This document shows, in pieces, positions 1-7,258 of a DNA stretch of 16,402 nt (positions within the stretch are counted from its first letter, which is position 1; each line of letters opens with the position of its first letter). The stretch is from Candidatus Brocadiaceae bacterium. Its GTDB lineage: Bacteria > Planctomycetota > Brocadiia > Brocadiales > Bathyanammoxibiaceae. The notes beneath the pieces were generated by a model. It did not search any database and was not told where the DNA came from. It saw nothing but the letters and a program-made list of their open reading frames with translations. The stretch lies in the NCBI GenBank assembly GCA_030018855.1, contig JASEHG010000023.1, positions 1-16,402 on the forward strand, read 5' to 3'. The translations under genes and the position numbers were made by a program.

Positions 1-39
1 CCCCCCCCTACCGGTAGGGGGGGGTTACCCCGCCCCTAC
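1..39. repeat. G/C-run palindrome and REP-like hairpin overlapping the mtnA stop
   Basis: Bases 1-24 form a perfect 24-base palindrome: eight C, TACCGGTA, eight G. Bases 14-39 form a second inverted repeat that begins GTAGGGG and ends CCCCTAC. The loop of the second repeat is the mtnA stop codon (25-27), so the last MtnA codons lie in the hairpin arm. The GTAG-plus-stem design matches other repeats in the window. It may be a REP element or may serve as a transcript end for mtnA. The window edge cuts off whatever follows. Confidence 0.6.
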
Positions 40-1080
40 CAGTAACCTTTGCACCTTTTTGGCGTCGGGTTCCTTGATAACGCCCTTTTCTGTAATAATG
101 GCAGTAATGAGGCGGGCAGGGATGACGTCAAAGGCAGGGTTATAGACCTTGACCCCCTCAGGGGCCGTCCGTTGGCCTCCAAGGGTTGTTACCTCGTGGG
201 CGGAGCGTTCCTCAATGGGTATATGACTTCCCGAGGGTATCCTCAGGTCAAAGGTGGATACAGGTGCGGCAACATAGAATGGTATGCCATGCTCCTGGGC
301 CACAATGGCAAGCCCGTAACTGCCTATCTTATTAGCGGCATCGCCGTTGGCCGCTATCCTGTCTGCCCCCACCACCACCAGGTCAACCCTCCCCTCTACC
401 ATGACGTGGGCAACCATGTTATCACAGATAAGCGTAACGTCTAACCCGTGTTGCAGGAGTTCCCAACTGGTAAGTCTTGCCCCCTGTAAGAGGGGCCTGG
501 TCTCACAGGCATATACCTTTATGTCCTTACCTGACTCCTTGGCGGCATATATCACGGCCAGGGCCGTGCCGTAGCCCCCCGTAGCCAGGCCGCCGGCGTT
601 GCAGTAGGTCATCACGGTGCTGCCCTTGCGTATAAGCTCTGCCCCAAAACGGCCTATGGCCTTGGAGGAGTCCCTATCCTCTTCCAGTATCTCCAGTGCC
701 TCCTCAAAGAGCATCTCCTTCAGGGTGTTCACAGGTTCGTGGGAGTAGGCCTGGGCCGCGTGTTCCATCCGTTCAAGGGCCCAGAAGAGATTAACGGCCG
801 TAGGCCTGGACGTCCTCAGATAATCCGTAACCTCCTTCAGTTTCTTCCAGAATGCCTCAAAATTGTTGGTGTTTGCCCCTTTTATCCCCACGTAGGTACC
901 CATGGCGGCGGCTATGCCTATTGCAGGGGCTCCCCTGACCTTCAGTTCCTTTATGGCCCTCCAGACCGTCTGTATGTCGTCACAGTAGAGGAACTTTAGC
1001 TCCCCAGGCAGTAAGGTCTGGTCAATAATCTTCATCCTGCCGTCTTTTCCACCTTCCCACTCTATAGTAGGTATCGCCAT
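25..1080 (-). CDS. mtnA: S-methyl-5-thioribose-1-phosphate isomerase
   Basis: MtnA converts 5-methylthioribose 1-phosphate to 5-methylthioribulose 1-phosphate in cytosolic methionine salvage. The product is 351 residues, normal for the family. Visible signatures are RGAPAIGIAAA (49-59), the catalytic Cys160 in TYCNAGGLATGGYG, and the catalytic Asp240 in VVGADRIAANGD. Both catalytic positions carry the numbering known from the Bacillus enzyme. The start ATG at 1080 is preceded by a weak AGAGAGAG stretch. The gene lies 93 bases downstream of purE on the same strand, with a GTAG hairpin in the gap, and its last codons overlap a palindromic repeat at the window edge. Members of this family also act on other 5-substituted ribose 1-phosphates such as 5-deoxyribose 1-phosphate, so the exact substrate is open. 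That matters here because a HpnG-like nucleosidase lies upstream. Confidence 0.93.
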   Translation of the reverse strand: MAIPTIEWEGGKDGRMKIIDQTLLPGELKFLYCDDIQTVWRAIKELKVRGAPAIGIAAAMGTYVGIKGANTNNFEAFWKKLKEVTDYLRTSRPTAVNLFWALERMEHAAQAYSHEPVNTLKEMLFEEALEILEEDRDSSKAIGRFGAELIRKGSTVMTYCNAGGLATGGYGTALAVIYAAKESGKDIKVYACETRPLLQGARLTSWELLQHGLDVTLICDNMVAHVMVEGRVDLVVVGADRIAANGDAANKIGSYGLAIVAQEHGIPFYVAAPVSTFDLRIPSGSHIPIEERSAHEVTTLGGQRTAPEGVKVYNPAFDVIPARLITAIITEKGVIKEPDAKKVQRLLVGAG

Positions 1081-1147
1081 CTCTCTCTTATGTCCCTTTC
1101 TCCCTTTCTTGACACCAGCCCCGCAAAGTGGGCGGCAACTCTGTTTT

Positions 1148-1170
1148 CGCAGGCTAAAGCCTGCGGCTAC
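1148..1170 (-). repeat. GTAG-hairpin REP element between purE and mtnA
   Basis: Read on the minus strand this is GTAG (1170-1167), one C, then CGCAGGCT-TT-AGCCTGCG, a perfect 8-bp stem with a two-base loop (1148-1165). The repeat at 13512-13534 has the same layout with two stem pairs changed in a compensated way, which marks both as members of one structural family. It sits in the purE-mtnA spacer and could act as an intra-operon transcript-stability or attenuation element. Confidence 0.75.
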
Positions 1171-1173
1171 AAT

Positions 1174-1731
1174 CTACCGCCCCAGCACCCTCTTCCTTAC
1201 CTCTTTTGCCCGCTGTTTTACTTCCTCTGCCAGTCTTACCCTGTATTGACACAGCTTTTCTGTTAAGGCCGAATCCCTTAAGGCAAGGATTTCTACCGCC
1301 AGGAGTGCGGCATTCTTGGCCCCTACCTTGCCCACACCAGCCACTGCCACTGGCACACCCCCTGGCATCTGCACCATGGAGTGCAAGGCATCCTCACCCC
1401 CCAGGGCATTATCTACCACGGGGACGCCTATGACGGGCAGGGTAGTAAGGGAGGCCATAAACCCTGGTAGTGCGGCGGCTCCTCCTGCCCCGGCAATTAT
1501 AATCTCGTAGCCCTTCTTTTGCACGGCCCTGGCGTACCTCTGGGCCAGAAGGGGGGACCTGTGGGCGGAAACTACGTCCACATCAAAGCCTATCCCAAAC
1601 TCCTTTAGTACCCCAACGGTCTCCATCATGGTCTCCATATCCGAACTACTGCCCATCACTATCCCTACCCTTCGGGTCACTTTAGCCCTTAAGGGTGAGG
1701 CCTTCCTATCTCTTTTAGACCCTTTCGCCAT
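1174..1731 (-). CDS. purE: PurE-family N5-carboxyaminoimidazole ribonucleotide mutase
   Basis: PurE moves the carboxyl group of N5-CAIR to C4 to give CAIR in cytosolic purine synthesis. The 185-residue product shows GSSSD (27-31), SAHRSP (55-60, catalytic-type His57) and the C-terminal class I block VQMPGGVPVA followed by NAALLA. Oddly, the usual GAGGAAHLPG loop reads GAGGAAALPG, so Ala87 (codon GCA) replaces a strongly conserved active-site His. About 20 extra basic residues precede the family core. The ATG at 1731 has a good GGAGG ribosome site a few bases upstream. The gene begins 34 bases after the HpnG-like gene ends, so the two are probably co-transcribed. No purK is visible. The family call is firm. 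Whether it is a standard PurE or a paralogue with altered activity is not settled. Confidence 0.88.
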   Translation of the reverse strand: MAKGSKRDRKASPLRAKVTRRVGIVMGSSSDMETMMETVGVLKEFGIGFDVDVVSAHRSPLLAQRYARAVQKKGYEIIIAGAGGAAALPGFMASLTTLPVIGVPVVDNALGGEDALHSMVQMPGGVPVAVAGVGKVGAKNAALLAVEILALRDSALTEKLCQYRVRLAEEVKQRAKEVRKRVLGR

Positions 1732-1765
1732 CTATCCCTCCGCTTGTGGTATGTGGCCTGATTAA

Positions 1766-2527
1766 TCAAGCCCCTGCTTCAATCTCTCTGACCAGAACAG
1801 AGAGAAACCTTGCCAGCTCACTGGTGGCCCGTCCGGCCTGCCTCTTTAATCTAAGTAGATATATTATATCCCAGGGATTGTATAAAAGGTAAGTGAAGGT
1901 CTTAGAGAGGTCCACTCTACCCTCCCCGTCCACCAGTCCAGTCCCCTTAAGCTCCTCATCCACTTCGTCCAATATGACCTTCAAGGCCATGAAGGGGATT
2001 CGGGCCTCTCCAGCCGCCATGGCCACCCCTGTACCCTCCATATCCACCGCCACGGCCCCCGTCAAGACGCCAGCCTGCCGCTTGTCTTCGGGCCTCTTTA
2101 TGGGTTCTGTCACCGTCAGTATATCGCCCAGGTGTGCCTTGAACCCGTTCTCCTCTGCCACCTTTTGAGAGAGTCCTGTTAGTAGTGGATGGCAGGGATA
2201 CATTGCGGGGGTTTGATTAATCAAATCCCTGCTCAAGACGTTGCGGACTATGACCAACTCCCCTGTCTTGACGCCATCCCTCAAGGCCCCCGCGTAGCCC
2301 ACGGACAGCACGGCCTTTATTTTAAAGCGTTCTAGTAGACCCTTCGTGGCCCTCTCGGCCCTCTCAGGGCCTATTCCTGCTGCGGTAAGCACCACTGGAG
2401 TCCCTCCCAGGTAGCCAGAGTAGAACTCCTTCGCCTCTTTTTGTAGGGGCGCGGCGCGCCGTGCCCCTACTAGCTCGGCCTTCAAGGGTGCCATCTCTAT
2501 GGGTAACGCAAAGACCAGTCCTAGCAA
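1766..2527 (-). CDS. hpnG: HpnG-like adenosylhopane nucleosidase/phosphorylase (phosphorylase superfamily)
   Basis: This is a 253-residue protein of the nucleoside phosphorylase/nucleosidase superfamily. Seen directly: the N-terminal strand GLVFALPIEM, SVGYAGAL (75-82), the ribose-binding block VDMEG (161-165) and Asp187 after ALKVIL. The stretch LTVTEPIKRPEDKR before VAVDMEG and the tail LLYNPWDIIYLLRLKRQAGRA resemble HpnG (squalene-hopene-associated phosphorylase) more than futalosine hydrolase, as far as I recall those families. HpnG removes adenine from adenosylhopane, the HpnH product, and hpnH lies divergently nearby. I chose TTG at 2527 because GGGGAGAGGA sits just before it and the family core begins there. 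A longer ATG reading (to 2587) would translate a degenerate AT-rich repeat. A REP palindrome encodes residues 20-29. Alternatives are MqnB or a methylthioadenosine nucleosidase, the latter favoured by the nearby mtnA. Confidence 0.65.
   Translation of the reverse strand: MLGLVFALPIEMAPLKAELVGARRAAPLQKEAKEFYSGYLGGTPVVLTAAGIGPERAERATKGLLERFKIKAVLSVGYAGALRDGVKTGELVIVRNVLSRDLINQTPAMYPCHPLLTGLSQKVAEENGFKAHLGDILTVTEPIKRPEDKRQAGVLTGAVAVDMEGTGVAMAAGEARIPFMALKVILDEVDEELKGTGLVDGEGRVDLSKTFTYLLYNPWDIIYLLRLKRQAGRATSELARFLSVLVREIEAGA
2443..2470 (-). repeat. REP palindrome inside the hpnG-like coding sequence
   Basis: These 28 bases are a near-perfect palindrome opening with GTAGGGGC and closing with GCCCCTAC. 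Its only departure from symmetry is one G-T wobble pair. It is translated in frame as V20-G-A-R-R-A-A-P-L-Q29 of the HpnG-like protein, in what should be a surface segment after the first strand and helix. The GTAG start and hairpin layout match the intergenic repeats of this window. Confidence 0.75.
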
Positions 2528-2540
2528 TCTTCCTCTCCCC

Positions 2541-2612
2541 AGAATACAAGGATTCAGGATATAGAATATTAAGAATACAAGATACAAAATATTCAGAATT
2601 CTGACTACTGAA
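2541..2612. repeat. degenerate AT-rich repeat upstream of the hpnG-like gene
   Basis: AGAATACAAG recurs at 2541-2550 and 2572-2581 (period 31), interspersed with related words such as ATTCAG, AGAATATT and CAGAATTCTGAC. This is low-complexity, drifted repeat DNA. If the hpnG-like gene started at 2587, this stretch would become its first 20 residues, which is why I prefer the internal TTG. Confidence 0.55.
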
Positions 2613-2674
2613 TTCCGTATCCCACCCTACTTCAAGCCCATTACCCCCCTCGCAAAAAACCTTCCCTAAAGAGA

Positions 2675-2702
2675 CGTATAATAAACTTGCATTTTCACAC
2701 AA
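2675..2702 (-). promoter_or_regulatory. possible promoter for the hpnG-purE-mtnA cluster
   Basis: On the minus strand, TTGTGT (2702-2697) and TATACG (2680-2675) are spaced 16 bases apart. Match to the sigma-70 consensus is modest. It lies about 150 bases before the chosen TTG start, in the divergent region 2528-2836. Confidence 0.3.
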
Positions 2703-2767
2703 TATGTGTTAAAAAATTCCCCGTTTGTACCCTTGTCTAAGGTGGCCCTATCACCTTGCAGGGATTC

Positions 2768-2795
2768 TTGAGAATTTAAGCGGTGGCACTATAAA
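2768..2795 (+). promoter_or_regulatory. probable sigma-70 promoter of the phosphodiesterase-hpnH operon
   Basis: TTGAGA (2768-2773) and TATAAA (2790-2795) are 16 bases apart, each one mismatch or so from consensus. They lie about 40 bases before the start codon. A GGAG ribosome site follows at 2827-2830, six bases before the ATG at 2837. Confidence 0.5.
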
Positions 2796-2836
2796 CCGAA
2801 GGCCGTTCTTAATTTATAGACCTAGCGGAGAATTGG

Positions 2837-5800
2837 ATGAAAAGGCTTAAAGGGGGTAGTATTGCCACCCACGTGGCAGTAATATTTTTAGTGGCGTGTA
2901 ATCTCGTTAGTTGCACTGGTCTTTCTACCCGCCAGGAAGGTTCAAGTAATACTGGATCGGCCCTCACCGCTAGCGGTGCAGGCCCTGCCGCCTCATCTGG
3001 GGTGGCTCAGGGGACCATTAAGGTGCCAGGGGACGTACCGTGGACCAACACAGGGATAACGGTAGAAGCAGACCAGTACATACACATCACTGCTGAGGGA
3101 AAGGTAGAAATCTCCAAATGGTCATACGTGGGTAGGGATTATGACTTTGCGGTGGGCCCCGAAGGCACCTACGACTATGCAGACAGTGTAAAAGAACAGA
3201 AATTCCCCCTGCCCGCCGCTGAGGCAGGCCCTGCCCCCTGTTATGCCCTCATAGGGAGGGTTGGAGAGGGGGGAGAGGTCTTCCTGGTAGGACGCAGTTC
3301 CGTCATCAAGGCCCCCCAGGCAGGCACCCTCTACCTTGGGATAAACGACTTTAACACCTCCGATAATAAGGGTAATTTCCAGGCCGGTGTGGGACTCTAC
3401 AAAGAACCCCCCAAGGAACTCCTGACGTGGGACAACCGCAGTATCGTTGATGCCGTAGAGACAAAGCCCGCCCCAGCGGCAAAAGATGCAAGGGTCATCA
3501 TCTTCTATCTGGACGGTCTCAGATACGATGTATTGAAGGAGATGGCCTTCAAGGGCTATCTGCCCAATATAAAGAAATATTTCTTTGACAACGGCGTGGA
3601 CGTGGTAAATTCCTTTACCGTCTTTCCCAGTACCACCTTCACCAGCACCGCCTGTTTTGAGACGGCCTCCTTTAATGACTTGACCGGAATAAAGTCAGAC
3701 GCCTTCCTGGACAGGTATTTCGTCAGGATGAAACACTTCTTTACCCCTTACGGTCCCGTTAGCTCCGCGAGACGTTACAAGAACGACTGGGCAACGGAGT
3801 TGGTAAACCCTGCGGACAGACCCGAGTCCCTCAAGTCAATCTTTGACTACCTAAAAGGCTCAGAAATATCTTACGCCAACAGCGCATTGCCAGTCCTGTA
3901 CGAAAGCCCACCCCTGTTCTACCAGGACGTGATGACCAACAACGTCCGTTACGCTGGACTCCATGAAATAAGACACAAGTTTGACAAGATTAATACCCAG
4001 TACAGCCTTGAAGAGGTCATAAAGAGGAAAAACAGGGTGATGTACGTGTGGCTCCCCGGGGTGGATGAGGGATGCCACGAGTTCGCAAGGGGACAGTTCG
4101 GACCCGCCAGAAAGAACCTGTACCTTATTGACAGGTACATTGGTAATATGGTTGACAAGCTCAAGAAAATAGGCGTCTTTGATGAGACCTACATGGTACT
4201 CTACGCCGACCATGGTCACGTCGGAGGAAAAGACTTCATCAACCAGTCCTTTGACATAATCAATGACTTCTTCTATAAGAGCCTAAAGGACGTGGATGGT
4301 GACGGGGTACTCAATGGTGACAGCGGTCTGGGCTTCAACGTTAGATACGTGGAGCATGACGAGGCACTCCATAGGGAGCATACCGATAAACCCAAAGAGG
4401 ACTTCGCGGCCGTAGCTAATATGGGCTACGGAGTGGCGGTCGTCTACCTCCCGTACAAATCCAAATATTCCAGGAACTGGAGCAAGTTCAACAGTTACTA
4501 CGACCTTACCCACTACGAAGTCTATCCGGGGATGAGACCCGTGAACATACCTGATATGCTGCTCAAGGTGGACCTCTCTCAGACAAACAAATTCCCTAAC
4601 GTAGTCTCTTCCCGTCCAATAGATATGGTAATCGTCAGGGTGGCCCCGGACACTGTTTACGTAAAGAACAGTAAGGGTCTGGAGGCCCTCATAGAGAGGC
4701 GTTCCACGGACAAGGGCAAAAGGAGCTTTGAGTATCGCTACCGTGTCGTTACGGGGTTTGAACAGGATGCCAAGGGGAATAATACTTACAAGGAGGCAGT
4801 AGAAGTGGCAGAAGACCCCTTCGGATACTTTAGCTCGCCTGGGTTCGTAACGTATGCCAAAGATTCTGCCAAGTGGTGCAAGGACTTCCACTCCTCCAGC
4901 GAGTGGTTAGAGGCCACAAAGAACACGGAATACCCCGACGCCGTGGTAGCAATGGCCCATTTTGGGATATGGGATAGCTCCATCAAGAACCTGGAGGAGC
5001 GCTTTGCCCCAGACTTCGCAGTGACACCCAAGAAGGGCTGGAGCTTCCAGACCGATGCCAGGCTGGCCACTGACCATGGCTATCCCCTCTACGAGAGTAT
5101 GAGGATACCCCTCCTTGTATATGGCCCGACCATAAAGAAGGGGGTCATACTTTCCGAGCCTCACAGGATTGTAGACATACTACCCACCGTCCTGGATATG
5201 GTTGGCGCCAGCTACGACCCTGACCAGATAGACGGCAAGGCTATCACAGGCATCTACGAAGGGGCAGGAGCAGGTAAACCCCATGAAGAATTAGTAGGGT
5301 TCTACACCGACAGGGGACTACCCCTAGAGTATGAGATGCCCCCAGTAGAGATGGGCTACACCGGACACAACATTGACAATGCCTACGATACCCATTTCCT
5401 CATCGCCGACGTGATAAGCGGCTTTGACGAGAGGGCGATAAGGATGCCTGACGACATCCTTGACCTCCTCATTCCTGGCACCCCAGTGAGGCCCCTCAAC
5501 ACCAGTTTTGACCTCGTTGAAGACGCCTATTACAATATACCACAAAACGTCTTCGCCACTCGCTTTGCCCAGCTACTCGGGGCCCTCAGGATAAGGCAGT
5601 TTAGTGTGGGAGACGGGGTCAGCATGCTCATCTTCCAGAACTACTTCACTGAAAGCAACCTCCTCAGGGCCATGCTGGTCGTAGACTGGACCCAGGACGT
5701 CATGGGGGACATAAACAAACTTCTCGGCGCCCCCATCTACCGCTTTGAGAAAGGTCTCATACCTGGGAAATACCCCAACCGCTATTTGATAGACTATCCC

Positions 5801-6013
5801 CAGGCATTCATAGAGAAGACAAGGAGGGCCGTGAAGGAGGTATTGGTAAGGGCCTTCTATCGCGGCGTATTCTATGGTGAAGATGGCGTAGCCGCTATAG
5901 GCAATTCCACAAAGAAGGTCAAGCCCTGGCAGACCCCTGAAGTAGAGTCACCCCTGGCACCGGTGGAAAACCCCTTACTCCGCCTTGAAAAGACCAGCCT
6001 TGAAAAGAGATAA
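2837..6013 (+). CDS. lipoprotein of the alkaline phosphatase/phosphodiesterase superfamily with N-terminal LecA-like domain
   Basis: This 1058-residue protein begins with a lipoprotein signal: a basic start, a hydrophobic stretch and lipobox L23-V-S-C26. It should be anchored outside the cytoplasmic membrane. A Ser/Gly/Ala linker leads to a PA-IL/LecA-like beta-sandwich (about 58-188; VPGDVPWTNTGI and LYLGINDFNTSDNKG). The catalytic domain follows with YLDG (D226), FPSTTFT (probable nucleophile T267 by analogy with FPTKTF of nucleotide pyrophosphatases), D410xxxH414, D458-H459 and DHGY (H747). These match the two-metal site of the superfamily. Between the last two sits a large insertion with an EF-hand-like DVDGDGVLNGD loop (485-495). 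The C-terminal ~190 residues are not recognised. It is co-translated with hpnH, suggesting a lipid-related phosphate ester as substrate. Substrate and phosphatase-versus-diesterase activity cannot be read from sequence. Confidence 0.82.
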   Translation: MKRLKGGSIATHVAVIFLVACNLVSCTGLSTRQEGSSNTGSALTASGAGPAASSGVAQGTIKVPGDVPWTNTGITVEADQYIHITAEGKVEISKWSYVGRDYDFAVGPEGTYDYADSVKEQKFPLPAAEAGPAPCYALIGRVGEGGEVFLVGRSSVIKAPQAGTLYLGINDFNTSDNKGNFQAGVGLYKEPPKELLTWDNRSIVDAVETKPAPAAKDARVIIFYLDGLRYDVLKEMAFKGYLPNIKKYFFDNGVDVVNSFTVFPSTTFTSTACFETASFNDLTGIKSDAFLDRYFVRMKHFFTPYGPVSSARRYKNDWATELVNPADRPESLKSIFDYLKGSEISYANSALPVLYESPPLFYQDVMTNNVRYAGLHEIRHKFDKINTQYSLEEVIKRKNRVMYVWLPGVDEGCHEFARGQFGPARKNLYLIDRYIGNMVDKLKKIGVFDETYMVLYADHGHVGGKDFINQSFDIINDFFYKSLKDVDGDGVLNGDSGLGFNVRYVEHDEALHREHTDKPKEDFAAVANMGYGVAVVYLPYKSKYSRNWSKFNSYYDLTHYEVYPGMRPVNIPDMLLKVDLSQTNKFPNVVSSRPIDMVIVRVAPDTVYVKNSKGLEALIERRSTDKGKRSFEYRYRVVTGFEQDAKGNNTYKEAVEVAEDPFGYFSSPGFVTYAKDSAKWCKDFHSSSEWLEATKNTEYPDAVVAMAHFGIWDSSIKNLEERFAPDFAVTPKKGWSFQTDARLATDHGYPLYESMRIPLLVYGPTIKKGVILSEPHRIVDILPTVLDMVGASYDPDQIDGKAITGIYEGAGAGKPHEELVGFYTDRGLPLEYEMPPVEMGYTGHNIDNAYDTHFLIADVISGFDERAIRMPDDILDLLIPGTPVRPLNTSFDLVEDAYYNIPQNVFATRFAQLLGALRIRQFSVGDGVSMLIFQNYFTESNLLRAMLVVDWTQDVMGDINKLLGAPIYRFEKGLIPGKYPNRYLIDYPQAFIEKTRRAVKEVLVRAFYRGVFYGEDGVAAIGNSTKKVKPWQTPEVESPLAPVENPLLRLEKTSLEKR

Positions 6014-7008
6014 TGAAGGTCCCTCTCAAATTAGGCGCTGCCCTGACCGGCTACCTCTTGCGTAATAGAATAGCAGGCCGGCTCAGGTTCCCCCTGGTCC
6101 TCATGCTGGAAGTAACCCACCGCTGTAACCTCGCCTGCAAGGGCTGTGGGCGGATTCTAGAGTTCAGCAACAATAAAGACTTCATGCCCGTAGATGAGGC
6201 CCTGGGGGCGGCTGAAGAATGCAGTGCACCCGTAGTTACCGTTACAGGGGGAGAACCCCTGCTCCACCCGAGGATAGACCAGATAGTCAAGGGTCTAATA
6301 GACATGGGTCGCTATATATACCTCTGCACCAACGGACTCCTCCTGGCAGAGACACTGGATAGACTAGAACCCCATCCCTTCTTAAACATAAATATCCACA
6401 TAGATGGGCTGGCCCCTACCCATGACGCAATTGTGGACCAACCCGGCGCCTTTGAGGAGGCCACTAAGGCCATACGCCTGGCAAAAAAGAGGGGCTTTAA
6501 GGTCTGCACTAATACCACTATCTATAAAAATACAAAGCCAGAGGAGATAGAAAAGCTCTTTACCTACCTGGAGGAGATAGGCGTAGACGGTATGCTGGTC
6601 TCCCCGGGCTTCAGCTTTGAGGATAATACGAAGGACGTCTTCCTGAGCCGCCAGGAGGTCCATGAGCACTTTGGCTTTGTCTATGAACTCTCTAAACGCT
6701 TCCGCCTCTTAAACACCCCCATATATCTGAAGTTTCTGCGGGGAGAAGTGCAATTACGCTGTACCCCATGGGGCAACCCCACCAGGAACGCCTACGGCTG
6801 GAAGAGCCCCTGTTACTGCATCACCGATACCCACTATAAGACCTACAACGAACTCATGGAGAAGACCGACTGGGAACATTATCGTTCCGGCCGTGACCCC
6901 CGCTGTCAGAACTGCATGATGCACTCAGGCTTTGAACCCACCGTAGTAACCGAGGGCGTCAAGGGCCTCTCCAACATGCTGGAGATGGCCAGGTGGAGTT
7001 TTGGATGA
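6013..7008 (+). CDS. hpnH: HpnH-type radical SAM adenosyl-hopane transferase
   Basis: HpnH joins the 5'-deoxyadenosyl group of SAM to diploptene to form adenosylhopane, the precursor of C35 bacteriohopanepolyols. The 331-residue protein shows the radical-SAM cluster motif C38xxxC42xxC45 in THRCNLACKGCG, the SAM-binding GGEPL at 79-83, and HpnH-typical blocks FPLVLMLE, CTPWGNPTRNAYGW and CQNCMMHSGFE near the end. Length is at the short end for HpnH, lacking part of the usual C-terminal tail. Its ATG overlaps the TAA of the upstream lipoprotein gene by one base (shared A at 6013), so translation is coupled. No shc (squalene-hopene cyclase) gene lies in the window. Related radical-SAM lipid enzymes are an alternative, but the close motif match and the HpnG-like neighbour favour HpnH. 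Confidence 0.82.
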   Translation: MKVPLKLGAALTGYLLRNRIAGRLRFPLVLMLEVTHRCNLACKGCGRILEFSNNKDFMPVDEALGAAEECSAPVVTVTGGEPLLHPRIDQIVKGLIDMGRYIYLCTNGLLLAETLDRLEPHPFLNINIHIDGLAPTHDAIVDQPGAFEEATKAIRLAKKRGFKVCTNTTIYKNTKPEEIEKLFTYLEEIGVDGMLVSPGFSFEDNTKDVFLSRQEVHEHFGFVYELSKRFRLLNTPIYLKFLRGEVQLRCTPWGNPTRNAYGWKSPCYCITDTHYKTYNELMEKTDWEHYRSGRDPRCQNCMMHSGFEPTVVTEGVKGLSNMLEMARWSFG

Positions 7009-7258
7009 GTAAAGGTTCTAACTTTTTTGTTGAGCCTTCTCCAATAATAACGTTCATCTCAAACCTCCCAGGAAACACCCCCGGAGTATAAGGGCTGTCA
7101 GACTCCTGGAGGAAATCCGCCGGAGACGCACAAGAGAAATCCCAAGGTAGTCCCCCAATTTTTCACAGAGGCCCATGTCTAAGAAGTATTAGTCAGTGGC
7201 GTGTGCAAGATTCCAATGGCAGGTTCTTAAGTCAACTTAATCTCCCGAGAGGTCGGCA
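7009..7258. other. intergenic region between hpnH and the transporter gene
   Basis: I see no convincing gene, RNA or terminator in these 250 bases. A GAGAGG ribosome site (7247-7252) serves the following ATG at 7259. Short inverted words (GGAGT and ACTCC around 7084-7110) are too weak to call. The change in codon style occurs at the end of this region. Confidence 0.4.

Noticed and set aside
1766..2587. Calling this gene mqnB (futalosine hydrolase) and starting it at the ATG at 2587
   Set aside because: The VDMEG context and C-terminal tail look closer to HpnG, and hpnH is the divergent neighbour. The first 20 residues of the long reading come from degenerate repeat DNA, while a TTG at 2527 has a good ribosome site. 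MqnB is kept as an alternative.
2364..2702. 112-residue minus-strand reading frame overlapping the hpnG-like start
   Set aside because: It overlaps a better-supported gene in another frame, shows no family motifs and runs through repeat DNA.
4289..4321. Dockerin or cellulosome domain suggested by DVDGDGVLNGD
   Set aside because: Only one Ca-loop-like motif is present, inside a catalytic-domain insertion, without the paired loop of dockerins.
3860..5545. Several long minus-strand frames inside the phosphodiesterase gene
   Set aside because: They mirror the codon structure of a strongly supported gene on the plus strand and show no protein motifs.
7009..7258. A riboswitch or small RNA ahead of the transporter gene
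   Set aside because: No conserved core such as a c-di-AMP or K+ related riboswitch was recognised, and the inverted words are too short.
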